Below, piece after piece: positions 1 through 10,070 of a DNA stretch of 64,000 nucleotides. This DNA is from Isochrysis galbana (taxonomy: Eukaryota; Haptophyta; Isochrysidales; Isochrysidaceae). The notes under the pieces were generated by a model. That model made no database searches and was not told the origin of the DNA. It worked only from the letters and a program-made list of their open reading frames with translations. Within the stretch, counting starts at the first letter, position 1; every line of letters starts with the position of its first letter. The DNA is taken from NCBI GenBank assembly GCA_018136815.1, contig CM030934.1, positions 4,413,587 to 4,477,586 on the forward strand, given 5' to 3'. Position numbers and translations under genes: made by a program.

Positions 1-1202
1 TCGGCCGCAGCGGGCATGAAGTAGGCCTGAGCGACAGCCTTGGGCTGGCGCCGGCCGAGCTCTTTCTCCTGGTAGTGGAGGAACGCAAGATCGGAGTCGA
101 GGAAACGCGAGGACAGCGTGTGGATGAACCATACCGGGAAGAGGCCGAAGACGCGAGAGATCAGGGTTTTTCGCTTTTGTTGCTCGGCTTCTACCTTGGC
201 AGTTGCCGGGGGTGGTAGTGGGGCCACTCTGCGCTTGGGCTTCTTGTCACCGCCAGTGAAGCCAAAGATAATGGCACGCGACCAACCAGGCCGTGTGGGG
301 ATGCAGACAACAGTCAGTTTGAAGGGACGCGAAGGCGGCTTGCCCGGAAGCGTCTCAAACTCTGCGTCGTAGCTCACCACGTACGGCGCGCGGAACTGGC
401 CCATGCCCGATCGTCGCTTGCCCATTGTTCGGTCCTGAAACTCAAAGGAGAAGCCGGATGGGTCGTCCGCGCCGCTGAGCATCGTCATATTGATTGGAAG
501 CGCGTCTTCGCGCTTGCCCTGGAGGCCGTGGTGAGCCCAAGGGACGTGGCCCGGGTCGATGATATTCTCGACGAGGCTATCCCACCCGTACGGAAGGTCG
601 CGTGTGTACGTAGACGCGCTGTCCGCCACGCCGGCCAGCATCGCCTCGGGCGTGCCCTCGCCAGTACCGAGGGTCGGCACCCCACCCCATGGCCAGGCAA
701 AGATGATCGACTTGTGGACGGCAACGGGCAGACTGTCGATGCACGAGCGCGGCGAGGCAAGCGCGTTGCGAAGTGACGTGCCCTCCATCTGCGGTATCAT
801 CTTGCACTTGCCCTGCGCGTCGAAGGCCCACCCGTGGTAGGCGCACTCGATCCGGTTGGCAGTGCGGTCAATACGCCCTTCAGAGAGCGGCGCGAGTCGG
901 TGTGGGCACGCGTCTGGCATCACGCGCCACTCCCCGTCGTTGTCCTGCCAGACGACATAGTTTCGTCCGAGGAAGAGGGCGGGCGTCGGCCGCTCGGGGT
1001 CGAGCTCGAACTCCGAGGCAATGGGAACCCAGCTGCGAGGGAAGCGCTCCCACACATCAGCCTCATTGTCTGCTGCTGGTGCATAGCCCGGCGCCGTCTG
1101 CGCCGCCTCGCAGCCGCGTGGCGGCGGCGTGCGCGCGGAGGACGGGACGAGCCGAGCCGGACCGAGGAGCGAAAAGGTGGCAAAACTGAGGAGTAGGCTC
1201 AT
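1..1202 (-). CDS. Pheophorbide a oxygenase-like Rieske non-haem iron oxygenase (C-terminus beyond the window)
   Basis: The minus frame is open from ATG 1202-1200 to the window edge, so about 400 residues of the protein are present and the C-terminus is missing. Residues 1-20 are hydrophobic (MSLLLSFATFSLLGPARLVP) and are followed by a Ser/Ala/Pro-rich stretch, which suggests import into a plastid of secondary origin. The Rieske [2Fe-2S] site is C99-P-H101 ... C120-AY-H123, in the family context CPHRLAPLSEGRI and CAYHGWAF. A second motif near residues 211-225, NIIDPGHVPWAHHG, matches the mononuclear iron site of the PAO/TIC55/ACD1-like group. That group opens or oxidises chlorophyll breakdown products or related tetrapyrroles at plastid membranes. 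The membrane anchor and the CxxC motif usual at the C-terminus would lie beyond the edge. The substrate within the PAO group cannot be decided here. No intron is needed. Confidence 0.88.
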   Translation of the reverse strand, partial: MSLLLSFATFSLLGPARLVPSSARTPPPRGCEAAQTAPGYAPAADNEADVWERFPRSWVPIASEFELDPERPTPALFLGRNYVVWQDNDGEWRVMPDACPHRLAPLSEGRIDRTANRIECAYHGWAFDAQGKCKMIPQMEGTSLRNALASPRSCIDSLPVAVHKSIIFAWPWGGVPTLGTGEGTPEAMLAGVADSASTYTRDLPYGWDSLVENIIDPGHVPWAHHGLQGKREDALPINMTMLSGADDPSGFSFEFQDRTMGKRRSGMGQFRAPYVVSYDAEFETLPGKPPSRPFKLTVVCIPTRPGWSRAIIFGFTGGDKKPKRRVAPLPPPATAKVEAEQQKRKTLISRVFGLFPVWFIHTLSSRFLDSDLAFLHYQEKELGRRQPKAVAQAYFMPAAA

Positions 1203-3204
1203 GGCGGGAAAGGGGCGCTGGCAGCGAGGAGGCGCGGCCGCTCCTCGCGGGGGAGAGAGGGAGAGGGGTCATCGTCAACCCGTACTCTTTTGTGAAGGAT
1301 GATGGGATAGTGTTGAGAGAGTGAGGAGATATAAGCGGATGGCTAGAGAACACAGAAGAATCGCATTCCTGGGCGAGACGGATAGGAGTACTTTACAAGT
1401 CCGTGACATACTACTCCTACTACTAGAGCTCTAGTATTGATCGAGCGGACGATCGTGTATACAAAATGTAAAAGAGCTTTCTTGTCTGTGCTGGTTTCAT
1501 CCTAGTGCTGAGGGTCCGAAGAAACACACCGCGTTGCGAGAATGGACGATGAGGCTAGAGGGGAATGGTCCGAGGTCCGAGGTCAAACAGGGCTTTAAAC
1601 TCCTAAGGGTGAACATGTGAAAATTCAAAAATCACCAAGTCAAGATCGAGGTTTTATCACATGATCTTACGGTATGCTACTGCTACTGGCTACTGGTAAT
1701 GGTAGGACGGTCAAACAGGGGCTTTTTAAGTACAAGTAAGGATTGGGCTGATTGTTTTTGACGTTTGACCGTGGTGCGAGGCCCAATGAAAAACCTCTAG
1801 GGGCCCTGGGCCAGGGGCAAGGGGCCAGGGGCCAGGGGCCAGGGGGGCCACCTGCCACTACGAAAATCTTCGCCAAGAAATGGAAATGGTGCGATTCGCC
1901 CACCCTCTTCCCCCTTTCCCCCTCCGTCACACGAGCTCACGCTCTACCCGTAAAGAATTTGCGGTCGCGCCCGCGGGCCGCGTGGGCGGGGTGATCGGTT
2001 CTGCTTTAGCTATCTAAGCTCTAAGCTACATTCGGCACATTTGATTCCCGCCCGATGCAGTGCCGTGTCAGGCTGCCGATAGTCCGACCGCCCCCAGACC
2101 CTTGACCCTCTGGCCCTCTGGCGTTGTTGCCCGCGCAGAGCCCACCCAGCTTCTCACAGCGCGCGCGCACGCGCACGCGGCTACCCTAGCTGCCACGGAC
2201 CCCGCGCCAACCATCAACCATCCCGACATCCCGACCGCCCCTCGCAGGATTCGCCCTCACTCGAACTCGGCATCGAGAACTAGGACCCGCTCACCGACGT
2301 GGCCGTCCACGCGTGGCTGGCGAGACTCTATATCATACATCTCATGTATGATAGAGGGACACTTGACATTGGGACTCAAAATGCCCAGCACCAATAGCAA
2401 GATAGCAATAGGAACACTTGACACTTGACACAAATCACAAATGTGAGTGGGCGGTCAGGAGGGGGGGCAGGTGTTGAGCCAGTCGAACAGGGGTGAACTA
2501 CTGAACAACTGGTGTTTATGTGCCCCAGACAAGGGGCAGGCAGAGGGTGTTTTTGCCGTACTCCTAGATGCTAGATGCTTGAGTTGACATGTCGCCATGT
2601 CCCAAAACCGACTTATGGTTCTCTATTATTGGTACGTGAGTTCTAGACGCCGAGACATCAAAGCCACGTGATGGGCAAAGCGACGAGGCGAGCGAGGAGG
2701 GAGGAGAGGAAAAGAGAAAGGGGAACCAGGAGAGACGGGAAACATGAGAGAGAACGAGAGAGAACGGGAGGGGAGTCCTCCCTTCTTCCGTCTCCTTGAC
2801 ATCTCTCTTACGTAAACATCGCTAAGCTGAGGCCGGAGAGACCGAGAGGGAGCAGTGTTCGGCGACAGCCTGAGGAGAAAGTAAGAGGGGAAAAGATGGT
2901 AAATTTAGAAAGAGAAGGTGAGGTGGGGAAGAAGAAGCAGAGAAACATCAACGATGCATGGGGAGATGGAACTCTGGAAGGAGTGGCCAGGCTCGGTGGG
3001 AGTACTCAGTCTCTCTGCTGCCGAGACCAGAAAAATCGAGAAATCGTGATGCTGTTCCTATAAAGGAGTAGGCCAGGCTGGAGATGGCGATTTTGGAGGG
3101 AGAACTAACAAGTGGGAAGAGAAGAAGAAGAGAAGAGCAAGGCGAGAGGTGGCGGGGATCCTTCGACTACCGAGCGTGTCTATGTAAAGGAGGGGGTGGG
3201 AGGC
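1203..3204. other. Intergenic stretch between two divergent genes
   Basis: I see no coding signal here. The stretch holds a dispersed repeat copy (1581-1657), a G/C-rich run built from CCAGGGG units at about 1796-1845, and purine-rich sequence at 2690-2950. It separates the divergent oxygenase and RAP genes and must contain their promoters, but no clear core element was recognised. Confidence 0.6.
1581..1657 (-). repeat. Dispersed repeat, copy 1 of 3
   Basis: The reverse complement contains CTCGATCTTGACTTGGT, then a CCCTTAG-like core and CTGTTTGACC. The same series of blocks in the same order occurs on the plus strand at 7376-7440 and 27052-27116. A further GGTAGGACGGTCAAACAG block follows at about 1702-1719. 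The copies are diverged, at roughly 70 percent by eye. Confidence 0.5.
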
Positions 3205-3221
3205 GAGCGTGGATCTCGGAT

Positions 3222-3302
3222 TTGAGAGAGGGAGAGAGCGAGAGGAGGGAGGGAGGGAGGGAGAGAGAGAGAGGGAGGGAGGGAGGGAGAGAGAGAGAAA
3301 GA

Positions 3303-3343
<41 letters not shown>

Positions 3344-3655
3344 AGGGAGGGAGGGAGAGAGAAAGAGAGGGAGAGAGAATGGGGGAGAGGGAGGGAGGTA
3401 GACCAGAGGCAGATACAGAGAGAGAGGATTCCCCCTGTGGAGGGAGCCGCTCCCCCTCTCCCCTCCCCCTCCCCGCGCGCGCCGAGGGTGGGGGACATAG
3501 AGAGGCGGACCAGTTGAGCAGGAGGGAAAGAGGCAGAGGGGGAGGGAGGGAGGGAGGGAGGGAGGGAGCGAGGCGGAGAGAGGGAGAGGGAGAGAGAGAG
3601 AGAGAGAGAGAGAGTGAGAGAGAGAGAGGGAGGGAGGGAGAGAGAGAGAGCCCGT
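3222..3655. repeat. Long purine-strand (GA/GGGA) low-complexity tract
   Basis: About 430 bp are almost entirely G and A on the plus strand, as GAGA and GAGGGAGG runs, broken by a mixed, C-rich segment at about 3430-3490. The tract ends some 40 bp before the RAP gene start codon. Ser/Leu/Pro-rich open frames read through the opposite strand are artefacts of the simple sequence. Confidence 0.9.
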
Positions 3656-3697
3656 CCGGGCGTTGGGTGTTTGGACGGGTTTGGCCACGCGTAACCC

Positions 3698-6274
3698 ATG
3701 CTTTTCGCCGCGCTCGCGCTCCTCGGCTGGGCAGGCGGCATCCGCCCTGTGCTCCACCGCTCGCGGTCATCTCCTCTTCTCTCTCTCTCTCCAGAGGAGA
3801 GCAGAGTGGGCGGCACGCTGGATGGTCTCTCGTACGGGCAGATGCAGGAACGGTGCAGGCTCGCTGGCCTCCCTGCGCGCGGCTCCGCCCACGAGCTGCG
3901 AGAGCGCCTGGCGCAGCTCGAGCTCGTGCGGCGAGACTCACAGGAGCTGCGCACTAAGCTGCAGGCACAGCAGCAGCAGCGCTTCGAGAGCGCAGCGCAG
4001 CGCATCGAGGAGGAGCTCGAGCAGCAGCACGATCGCGAGCAGCGCAGGCGGCAACGCGACTCAGCCGCCGCTGCCTCCGCCGCCACGCAGCAGAAGGGCG
4101 CGCCGGTCGAGGAGGAGGGGCAGGGGCAGAGGCGCGAGGACCGGCAACCGCACCTCTCGGCGCAATCCGGGCCGGTGCCACTCACTTGTGAGGTCATCAC
4201 CCCCGACGGGACGATTTCGGCAACTGATGAGCTGCCGGCTTGGGTGCGCGACCTGTCTGCGGGCTCATTTGCGACGACTGTGAGGCAATACGAGTCGGTT
4301 TGGGCGGCGCAGGCGGCGAACACAGCCGCTGCTCTCAGCCCGCGGATGCTCAATCGCAGGATTGCTTCCGCGCCCAGCGTGTGTGAGGTGCTGCGCCTCC
4401 ACCAAACACACGGTGCTGACTATAATGAGGTGCACCTCTCGACAACCTGGTCACGGCTAGGAAGGGTCGCGACGGCGCCTGAACGTCGGCGAATGCTGCG
4501 CGATCCGTCAATGCTTGGGCCGCTGCGACAGCAGACTGCCGGCTCGCTGTTGCTGCTTCGCCCGCGCTGGGGGGCGCGCGCGGTCGCCAGCACCGCCTAC
4601 TCTGTCTCCAAGCTGGGCCTGCACGGTTCGCTGTGGTCGCAGCTCTGGCAGGGGCTTGGTGTCGCATCGCTACCGCTGATGCGCGACTTCACGGCGCAGG
4701 CACTCGCCAACACTGCCTGGGCATTTGCGCGCTCGCGCGGCTCGACACAAGAGATGTTCGACGCCATTGCGGCGGAGGCGCTCCCGCGGCTAGATGAATT
4801 TAAGCCCCAGGAGCTCGCAAGCTTAGCGTGGGCCTTCGCCACCATCCGCGCCGCCAGACGAGGCTCCGCGTCGAGGCTAGGCTCCGCGGCGGCCGTAGAG
4901 CTTGAGCTCCTAGACGCGATAGCATTGCGTGCCGCTGCACGGCGTGCAGAATTCATGGCCCAGGGCCTCGCAAACATCGCGTGGGCCTTCGCGGCTGCCG
5001 GCCACCCATCGGTCGACCTTTTCCACGCCATCGCCGCTGAGGCGGAGCCCCGACTCGGCGAGTTTAAGCCGCAGGAGCTAGCAAACATTGCGTGGGCCTT
5101 CACCAAAGCGGGTGTCCAATCGCCCGAGTTCTTCAGCAGCCTTGCTGAGCGGGCCACTGCTAGACTAAGCGACTTCACTCCGAAAAGCCTCGAGAGCTCC
5201 GCTTGGCTGAAGGGGCGCGTCTATGCGAATCGCCTGGGTGAGTTCGCGCCGCAGGGCCTTGCCAACACCGCCTGGGCCTTCGCAGCAGCCGGCCATGCTG
5301 CGCCTGCCCTCTTCGACGCGCTCGCCAACGAGGCAACACCTCGTCTAGCAGAGTTCAAGTCTCAGGAGCTATGCAACCTCGCATGGGCATTCGCCACCGC
5401 CGACCACCCGTCGCCCACGCTGTTTGATGCGATGGCGTCACGCGCCACAGTTCTCATGGGAGAGCTCTTTACGGCGCAAGGTTTGGCTAACACGGCGTGG
5501 GCTTTCGCAGCCGTCGGCCGCCCCGCGCCGGTCCTTTTCGATCGCATCGCTGCAGAGGCGGTGCCTCGACTGCGGGAATTTAAACCGCAGGAGCTCGCCA
5601 ACCTCGTGTGGGCATTTGCCACCGCCGGCGTCAGCGCTCCCGATCTTTTCGAAGCCGCTGCAGCGCAGTCGGCTTGTCAGCTCAACAGCTTCAAGCCGCA
5701 GGAGCTTGCCAACGTTGCTTGGGCATTCACCGCCGCTAACCACACGCCGGTGGCCGCTTCACTTTTCGACGCCGCCTTTGGGCGACGGTGCGACCAATTC
5801 ATCGACTCGTTTGATGACGGCTCCCTCTTCCAGCTCCACCAGTGGGTGCTGTGGCAGGAACGCGAATTGGGCCGCTCGGATGGCTTGCCGTGCGCTGCAT
5901 TGCGTTCGCGCTGCCGCACTATCTTCGCCACCCGGGCCTCGCGCCAGACGCGCCTACACCGCCAGGTTAGAGCAGCTCTCCACTCGCTCGGTCTACGGCC
6001 ACGAGAGGGAGTGCGGCTGGCCGAAGGCTACCGGCTCGAGCTCGTGATCCAATGGCGAGGCGCGGATGTCGTCGTCCAGGTCGATGGGCCGTGGCGGTTT
6101 GCGGGGCGGCGGCCAACAGGGATGACCATGTTGCGTCGACGCCAACTGGGGCATCTAGGTTGGAGGCTACTGCCACTCCCGCATTGGGAGTGGAGCTCCC
6201 TCCGACCTGAGCGGGATGGGATGAAGAAGATGCAAACCTACCTGCTTTACGCCCTTGAGCACCGAGTCATTTGA
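3698..6274 (+). CDS. RAP-domain organellar RNA-binding protein with ten FAST/OPR-like helical repeats
   Basis: A single 858-residue frame. Residues 1-20 (MLFAALALLGWAGG...) form a hydrophobic leader suited to plastid or secretory-route targeting. Residues 42-72 resemble a small SAP-like helix pair (LSYGQMQERCRLAGLPARGS). A Gln/Arg/Glu-rich segment follows. Residues about 327-690 carry ten repeats of roughly 36 residues with the core F-x-x-Q-x-LAN-x-AWAFA; the fifth is degenerate. The C-terminus (about 777-850) is a RAP domain with VVQVDGPWRF and a downstream GWRLLPLPHWEW. Proteins with such repeats plus RAP act on organelle RNA (processing, stability or translation) in algae, apicomplexans and animals. 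The start is the ATG just after the GA tract. A pyrimidine run ending in CTCTCCAG at about 3780-3793 could be a splice acceptor, in which case the leader would differ. Confidence 0.85.
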   Translation: MLFAALALLGWAGGIRPVLHRSRSSPLLSLSPEESRVGGTLDGLSYGQMQERCRLAGLPARGSAHELRERLAQLELVRRDSQELRTKLQAQQQQRFESAAQRIEEELEQQHDREQRRRQRDSAAAASAATQQKGAPVEEEGQGQRREDRQPHLSAQSGPVPLTCEVITPDGTISATDELPAWVRDLSAGSFATTVRQYESVWAAQAANTAAALSPRMLNRRIASAPSVCEVLRLHQTHGADYNEVHLSTTWSRLGRVATAPERRRMLRDPSMLGPLRQQTAGSLLLLRPRWGARAVASTAYSVSKLGLHGSLWSQLWQGLGVASLPLMRDFTAQALANTAWAFARSRGSTQEMFDAIAAEALPRLDEFKPQELASLAWAFATIRAARRGSASRLGSAAAVELELLDAIALRAAARRAEFMAQGLANIAWAFAAAGHPSVDLFHAIAAEAEPRLGEFKPQELANIAWAFTKAGVQSPEFFSSLAERATARLSDFTPKSLESSAWLKGRVYANRLGEFAPQGLANTAWAFAAAGHAAPALFDALANEATPRLAEFKSQELCNLAWAFATADHPSPTLFDAMASRATVLMGELFTAQGLANTAWAFAAVGRPAPVLFDRIAAEAVPRLREFKPQELANLVWAFATAGVSAPDLFEAAAAQSACQLNSFKPQELANVAWAFTAANHTPVAASLFDAAFGRRCDQFIDSFDDGSLFQLHQWVLWQERELGRSDGLPCAALRSRCRTIFATRASRQTRLHRQVRAALHSLGLRPREGVRLAEGYRLELVIQWRGADVVVQVDGPWRFAGRRPTGMTMLRRRQLGHLGWRLLPLPHWEWSSLRPERDGMKKMQTYLLYALEHRVI

Positions 6275-7104
6275 GACGCATCGATGTCTGGCCCGGCGTC
6301 TAAGGCGTCGGGCGACGTCGCTATTGTAGGTATTAGCTGCATTCTCCAATGTTTTCTTCACTAGTAGGCCACCAAGAGTTGCCTATTCTGATCTGTACCT
6401 CTCGTCGCCGTCAAGAGCGTCGAGCGAGTGTGCGGCCCGCTCCCGCAGCCCCCATAAGCCCCACATGCGGATGCTGTTGCGGCGGCGGGTCTCTGCGCAG
6501 GGTGGCACATATTGTGTGCGTGCGCGCGCGCGCGCGCGCGTGAAGTGATTGCTGTGATTATTCGGGACGGGTGTCGTCAAGCCGTCTACCACTGACTACT
6601 ACTAACCACCATTTGCTAGTAGAGGCTGGCGCTTCTTGGACAAGACGCTTTTCGATGGGTTAAAGTAAAATTCGGCCTAAAACATCGCTGGAACCTGTTC
6701 CCACTGGATGGAAGTTGCCCCAGCATGTGTTTCCCCTCGCGCCGACATTCGACATTCTGCTTCTCATTCGAAATAATTTAGATGGTGACTCACAGTGACA
6801 TTTTAGGTGCGCACACGCGCGGAAACAGGAGCTTCATGGAAAGGCACGGAGGGGTTGGGGCCCCGAATTTCGAGACGAAAATCGGCGAACCAGGACCCTA
6901 GCTTGATCCCATGGAGAATCCGAATCTGCACGCCTTGCGCGACCATGACGAACATAGAAGACGGTATATAACGAAGAAGGCTCGAGCTCGAGCTCATGCC
7001 GAAATATTCATGCCAAAAGGCCTGAATACAACAAGATTGTAGCCCCCACAGCGATGCTGATCCGTCACTATGTCACTATAATGTTAAACTCAATATTTTA
7101 AATT

Positions 7105-7160
7105 CCACTATGGACATTCGATGGCTCACACCGAGGCGCCTGTCCCATATTTGATGGAAC
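7105..7160 (+). repeat. Dispersed repeat, diverged copy of the 19.1/53.7-kb family
   Basis: The order of blocks (TGGACATTCGATGGCTCA ... GTCCCATATTTGATGGAACG) follows that of the better-matched pair at 19085-19150 and 53668-53733, with many substitutions. Confidence 0.45.
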
Positions 7161-7257
7161 GCGCCCTAAGAAGAAGGACGACCCTCGCCTCTGTTTAGAT
7201 GACCTGTAAGTGTAGGCGCGATTAAAATAATAGTAGTAGTAAAAATCCGACGTCTGA

Positions 7258-7292
7258 GTATTAGTACCGCTACTGCCACTAGCCCGGTACCG
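7258..7292 (+). repeat. Short dispersed repeat, shared with 63926-63957
   Basis: TTAGTACCGCTACTGCCACT followed by AGCCCGGTAC is repeated near the right end of the window with one substitution. Both lie next to short runs of TAG/TAA triplets. Confidence 0.6.
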
Positions 7293-7375
7293 GGGTCTGG
7301 GGCCCAACGGGCGCACCGAATATGTGCTACATGGGTAGTGTATTCCGGGGTTGCTCTACCGCTTTAACTTGGTGT

Positions 7376-7440
7376 ATTTCCTCAATCCTGGCTTTTTTCA
7401 TCTTTACAACCTTAGAAGTTAAAACAGTGTTTGACCGCCC
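7376..7440 (+). repeat. Dispersed repeat, copy 2 of 3
   Basis: TCCTCAATCCTGGCTT ... ACAACCTTAGAAGTTAAAAC ... TGTTTGACCGCCC aligns with 27052-27116 on the same strand and with 1581-1657 on the other strand. Confidence 0.55.
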
Positions 7441-7710
7441 TGTGTGGTGTGTACTTCTGCCTTAGTTAGAACGTCGTTGAGTGAGGGGGAATAGAAGGGC
7501 GATGGATATAGCAAGGTAGAACGTGCCAAGCCCAATGCAGGTGTTAGCCCCGAGTCTTCACATGTTTTTGTTATCCATGTGCTTGGCGTTGCACAGGGTC
7601 CATAGGGCAGGAGAGAAGCTTTACGCAGGCGTGGTGCGGCCACAGGCGCGCGTGCAAGCTCAATGTTCAGCTCTGTGGTGTGATCAGGAGGTGCCGATGA
7701 CTACGGGAAA

Positions 7711-9179
7711 TCACGCTGCCGCCTCACCATGAGGACGGCCAGCATCCAACATTTGCTTGGTTGCCCACTTTGCATTGGCCGAGGCCGCAACCACCTGGGA
7801 CTCAATGCCACCCTCGTTGACGCCGCGCACAATCCGGAAATAGCCCTTTTCACCCCAGTGGGGATTCCATGAGTTGGCTACCTTCCAGTACTTGACGCCA
7901 CCCTCCACGCCCCAGCCCACAAACTTAACAGCGTGTCCTCCCGCCGAGCCGCCTGCGGTGTAAGGACCGGGCAAGAGGGCCAGGGATTGAGCAATGGGTA
8001 AATGCTGTGCCAACCTAATGTTAATAGAATTCGACGAGAGCTTGAGAATGCTTGCGGGAGAGACCGTATTGCTGGTGCTTGAGCTCACCGTGCACGTGAT
8101 GGTAAATACCCCCAGCATAGTCCTCAAAGTCAGTGTAAACTGTGAAGGCGGTCTCGACCGGTCCGCCTGTCATAATCATTTGCTGGATGCTCTCCTCTCC
8201 TGAAGCCGACTGGATGACTCCACTGAAGCTGATCTTGTCCTCCGCCCAATCCGCGTGAGAAGAGCTCGCACTAGTGTCGCATGTCCTCGGGCAGCGTGGC
8301 GATGACTCAGCCGGGCAGCCAGGCGCGCCCTCTGGTGGGTAAGGGTCGTCGCCCTGAAGACAGGGCACGTGTGTAAATGGGACCATGACTGTATACCACG
8401 GTATTGGTCAGATCGGGGGAGCTCAGCATCATCCTGCTGTGTCTATCTCAGAGTGGGCACTGCTCCGACCTACCTGAGGCCCATGATGATGGCAGTGGGG
8501 TAGGGAGTACGAGGAGCATAGGCCTTTTCCGAAGGGCCCCGTGCCGTTGTACTGGCCTCCGGTCACGGCTCCAGAGAGGAGGACATGCGTCCAGGGCGTG
8601 TGGATCATGCCGCCATCGCAGCCCGAGAGGGAAGCACAAAAGCAGATGTCTTGCGCGGAGAGCGGCACTATCATCTTGCCACCGGTGGCAATACACATCC
8701 GGTCCGATGCTGCCTCGGCTCCAGCGAATGCCCAGCAACAGCCACAGTTCGATTGGTCGCGGATATCTCCAATGACTGACGGGGATATTACGAACAGCCA
8801 GAGATGAGCCGCAGCATCGAAAGCAGTGGGAGCGGCCAGGACAGTCTGGCACAGTGCTGGGCTGCTCACTCTTGGCACAGATGGGCCAGTTGGTCTCCGA
8901 GTCGAACTCGTCGGGGATCAGCGCGTTCTGCTCAGCGACGAACTCTTGAATCTGCCCGCTCGCAATGGCCTCGCGGATTGCGGCGGCCCAATCGCCCATG
9001 ACGCCATTGGAGCGTGCGGAGGCTCCAGGCGGCAGTAAGCCGAAGCGCGCGTTTGGCGCTGCTCGCCACTTGGCGGTAGCGTTGGTGTTGACGATCTCGA
9101 TCTGGGCAGCGCGGGCCGGGTGGACCTGGAGTACACCTTCCTGCGCAAGCCCGGCGACAATGAGCGAGGGCACAAGCAT
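7711..9179 (-). CDS. Cathepsin B-like cysteine protease (C1A), four exons
   Basis: Exons on the minus strand are 9179-8870, 8775-8474, 8353-8089 and 7952-7711. They total 1119 nt (372 residues), keep frame throughout and have GT-AG borders. The N-terminus MLVPSLIVAGLAQEG is a likely signal peptide, followed by a propeptide. The mature-enzyme signature is DQSNCGCCWAF with the catalytic Cys just before Trp. An occluding-loop His cluster (LPHCHHHGPQ) marks cathepsin B rather than L. The catalytic His lies in GGHAVKFVGWG and the Asn in ANSWNPHWGEKGYF. The lysosomal or vacuolar endopeptidase/dipeptidyl-peptidase role is inferred from the family. The usual CGSCW is CGCCW here. The ATG at 9179 was chosen because it gives the signal peptide; upstream DNA is simple sequence. 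Confidence 0.9.
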
Positions 9180-9182
9180 GAG

Positions 9183-9260
9183 AGAAGGCGGGTGGGCGGG
9201 AGGGAGGGAGAGAGAGAGGAAGAGCGAGGAAGTGAGCGAGGAGGGGAAGGGGAGAGGGAG
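9183..9260. repeat. GA-rich tract upstream of the cathepsin B gene
   Basis: The plus strand is almost pure purine (GGGAGGGAGAGAGAGAGG type) directly upstream of the minus-strand start codon, so the leader is CT-rich on the coding strand, as for several other genes here. Confidence 0.7.
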
Positions 9261-9303
9261 AGGAGGGACGACCTTCCGCCGTCCAAAATCGCACCACTCC
9301 CAA

Positions 9304-9330
<27 letters not shown>
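9304..9330. repeat. Poly(C) run of 27
   Basis: An uninterrupted C homopolymer upstream of the cathepsin B gene. Its exact length is unreliable in any assembly. Confidence 0.9.
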
Positions 9331-9334
<4 letters not shown>

Positions 9335-9352
9335 CGAAGGCGTACGTGCATG

Positions 9353-9377
9353 TAACCCTAACCCTAACTCTAACTCC
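9353..9377. repeat. Short telomere-like (CCCTAA) array
   Basis: TAACCCTAACCCTAACTCTAAC sits inside the window, flanked by CGTACGAA-containing sequence and poly(C). It is too short to be a chromosome end and is best read as an interstitial telomeric repeat. Confidence 0.7.
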
Positions 9378-10070
9378 CCCCCCCGTACGAAGTAACAAGT
9401 ACCTAAGTCGAGGGTTTTGGCACGGCCGCAACAAGGTCTCAAGAAGGTCTCCACAGGGCCTCTCAACAAGTCGCGCTGTGGAGATGTCTATTGGGACAGT
9501 TCCAATAAATAAGCGTAGTGAGGCGCTATTGAGGACTCCGCCGCTTGGCCCAGGCTTGAGTTTCGTTTCGGACCCGCCCAGATTTCGTTTCGAAATTTCG
9601 CACGCATTTCACTAAATTTCGGGCGCGCTCCACCCAAATTTCGGGGGGTTTTGCTTTGCTCTCGGTTATAATAGCGCTTAGCGCGCTCCGCGCGTAGCAT
9701 CAGCATCGATACGCACCTAACTAACATTATACAGTATTCGCGTAATACGTGCTATACTCTATACTCTACACCTACACCTACACTAACTACTAGTTAAACT
9801 ACATACAACTCATACGCATACGGACGCAATCAATATAGTAAGTGCTTCGTCGCCATTGGCTCAGTGAATAAGCCGCCGATATTCCCAGTTGTAACTATTT
9901 TTTATTTAGAGGGCGTCATGCCGTCATGCGCATGCTGCGCATGCGGGGGGGGAGGGGGAGGCGACGGGGGTATGTTTATACCGGAAGGGGGGCAAGGCTA
10001 TACGTATACCGGAAGGGGAACGAAGAACGAAGGTATACTAGGTTCTACCAGGGTGAAGGTGAAGGTTGAC
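9378..10070. other. Intergenic stretch
   Basis: No gene is recognised. It includes AAATTTCG/TTTCGTTTCG-rich sequence at 9560-9650 (similar short motifs recur near 48165-48240) and two direct repeats of TATACCGGAAGGGG near 9976-10018, just before the LINE relic. Confidence 0.5.

Larger units (their letters stand above)
6275..7710. other. Intergenic stretch with repeat fragments
   Basis: No gene is seen. It contains an alternating GT/GC run at about 6517-6541 (possible Z-DNA) and four pieces of dispersed repeats, at about 7105-7160, 7258-7292, 7376-7440 and 7536-7580, each matched elsewhere in the window. It lies between the ends of two convergent genes. Confidence 0.55.

Noticed and set aside
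3058-4353. Long minus-strand ORF (431 codons) over the purine tract and the RAP gene start
   Set aside because: It is Ser/Leu/Pro simple repeat plus the antisense of a real gene; no domain and no start context.
8354-8395. Use of the acceptor at 8396 in the cathepsin B gene (exon 3 starting TCATGGTCCC)
   Set aside because: It puts the following conserved sequence out of frame; the acceptor at 8354 keeps frame and gives the expected loop length.
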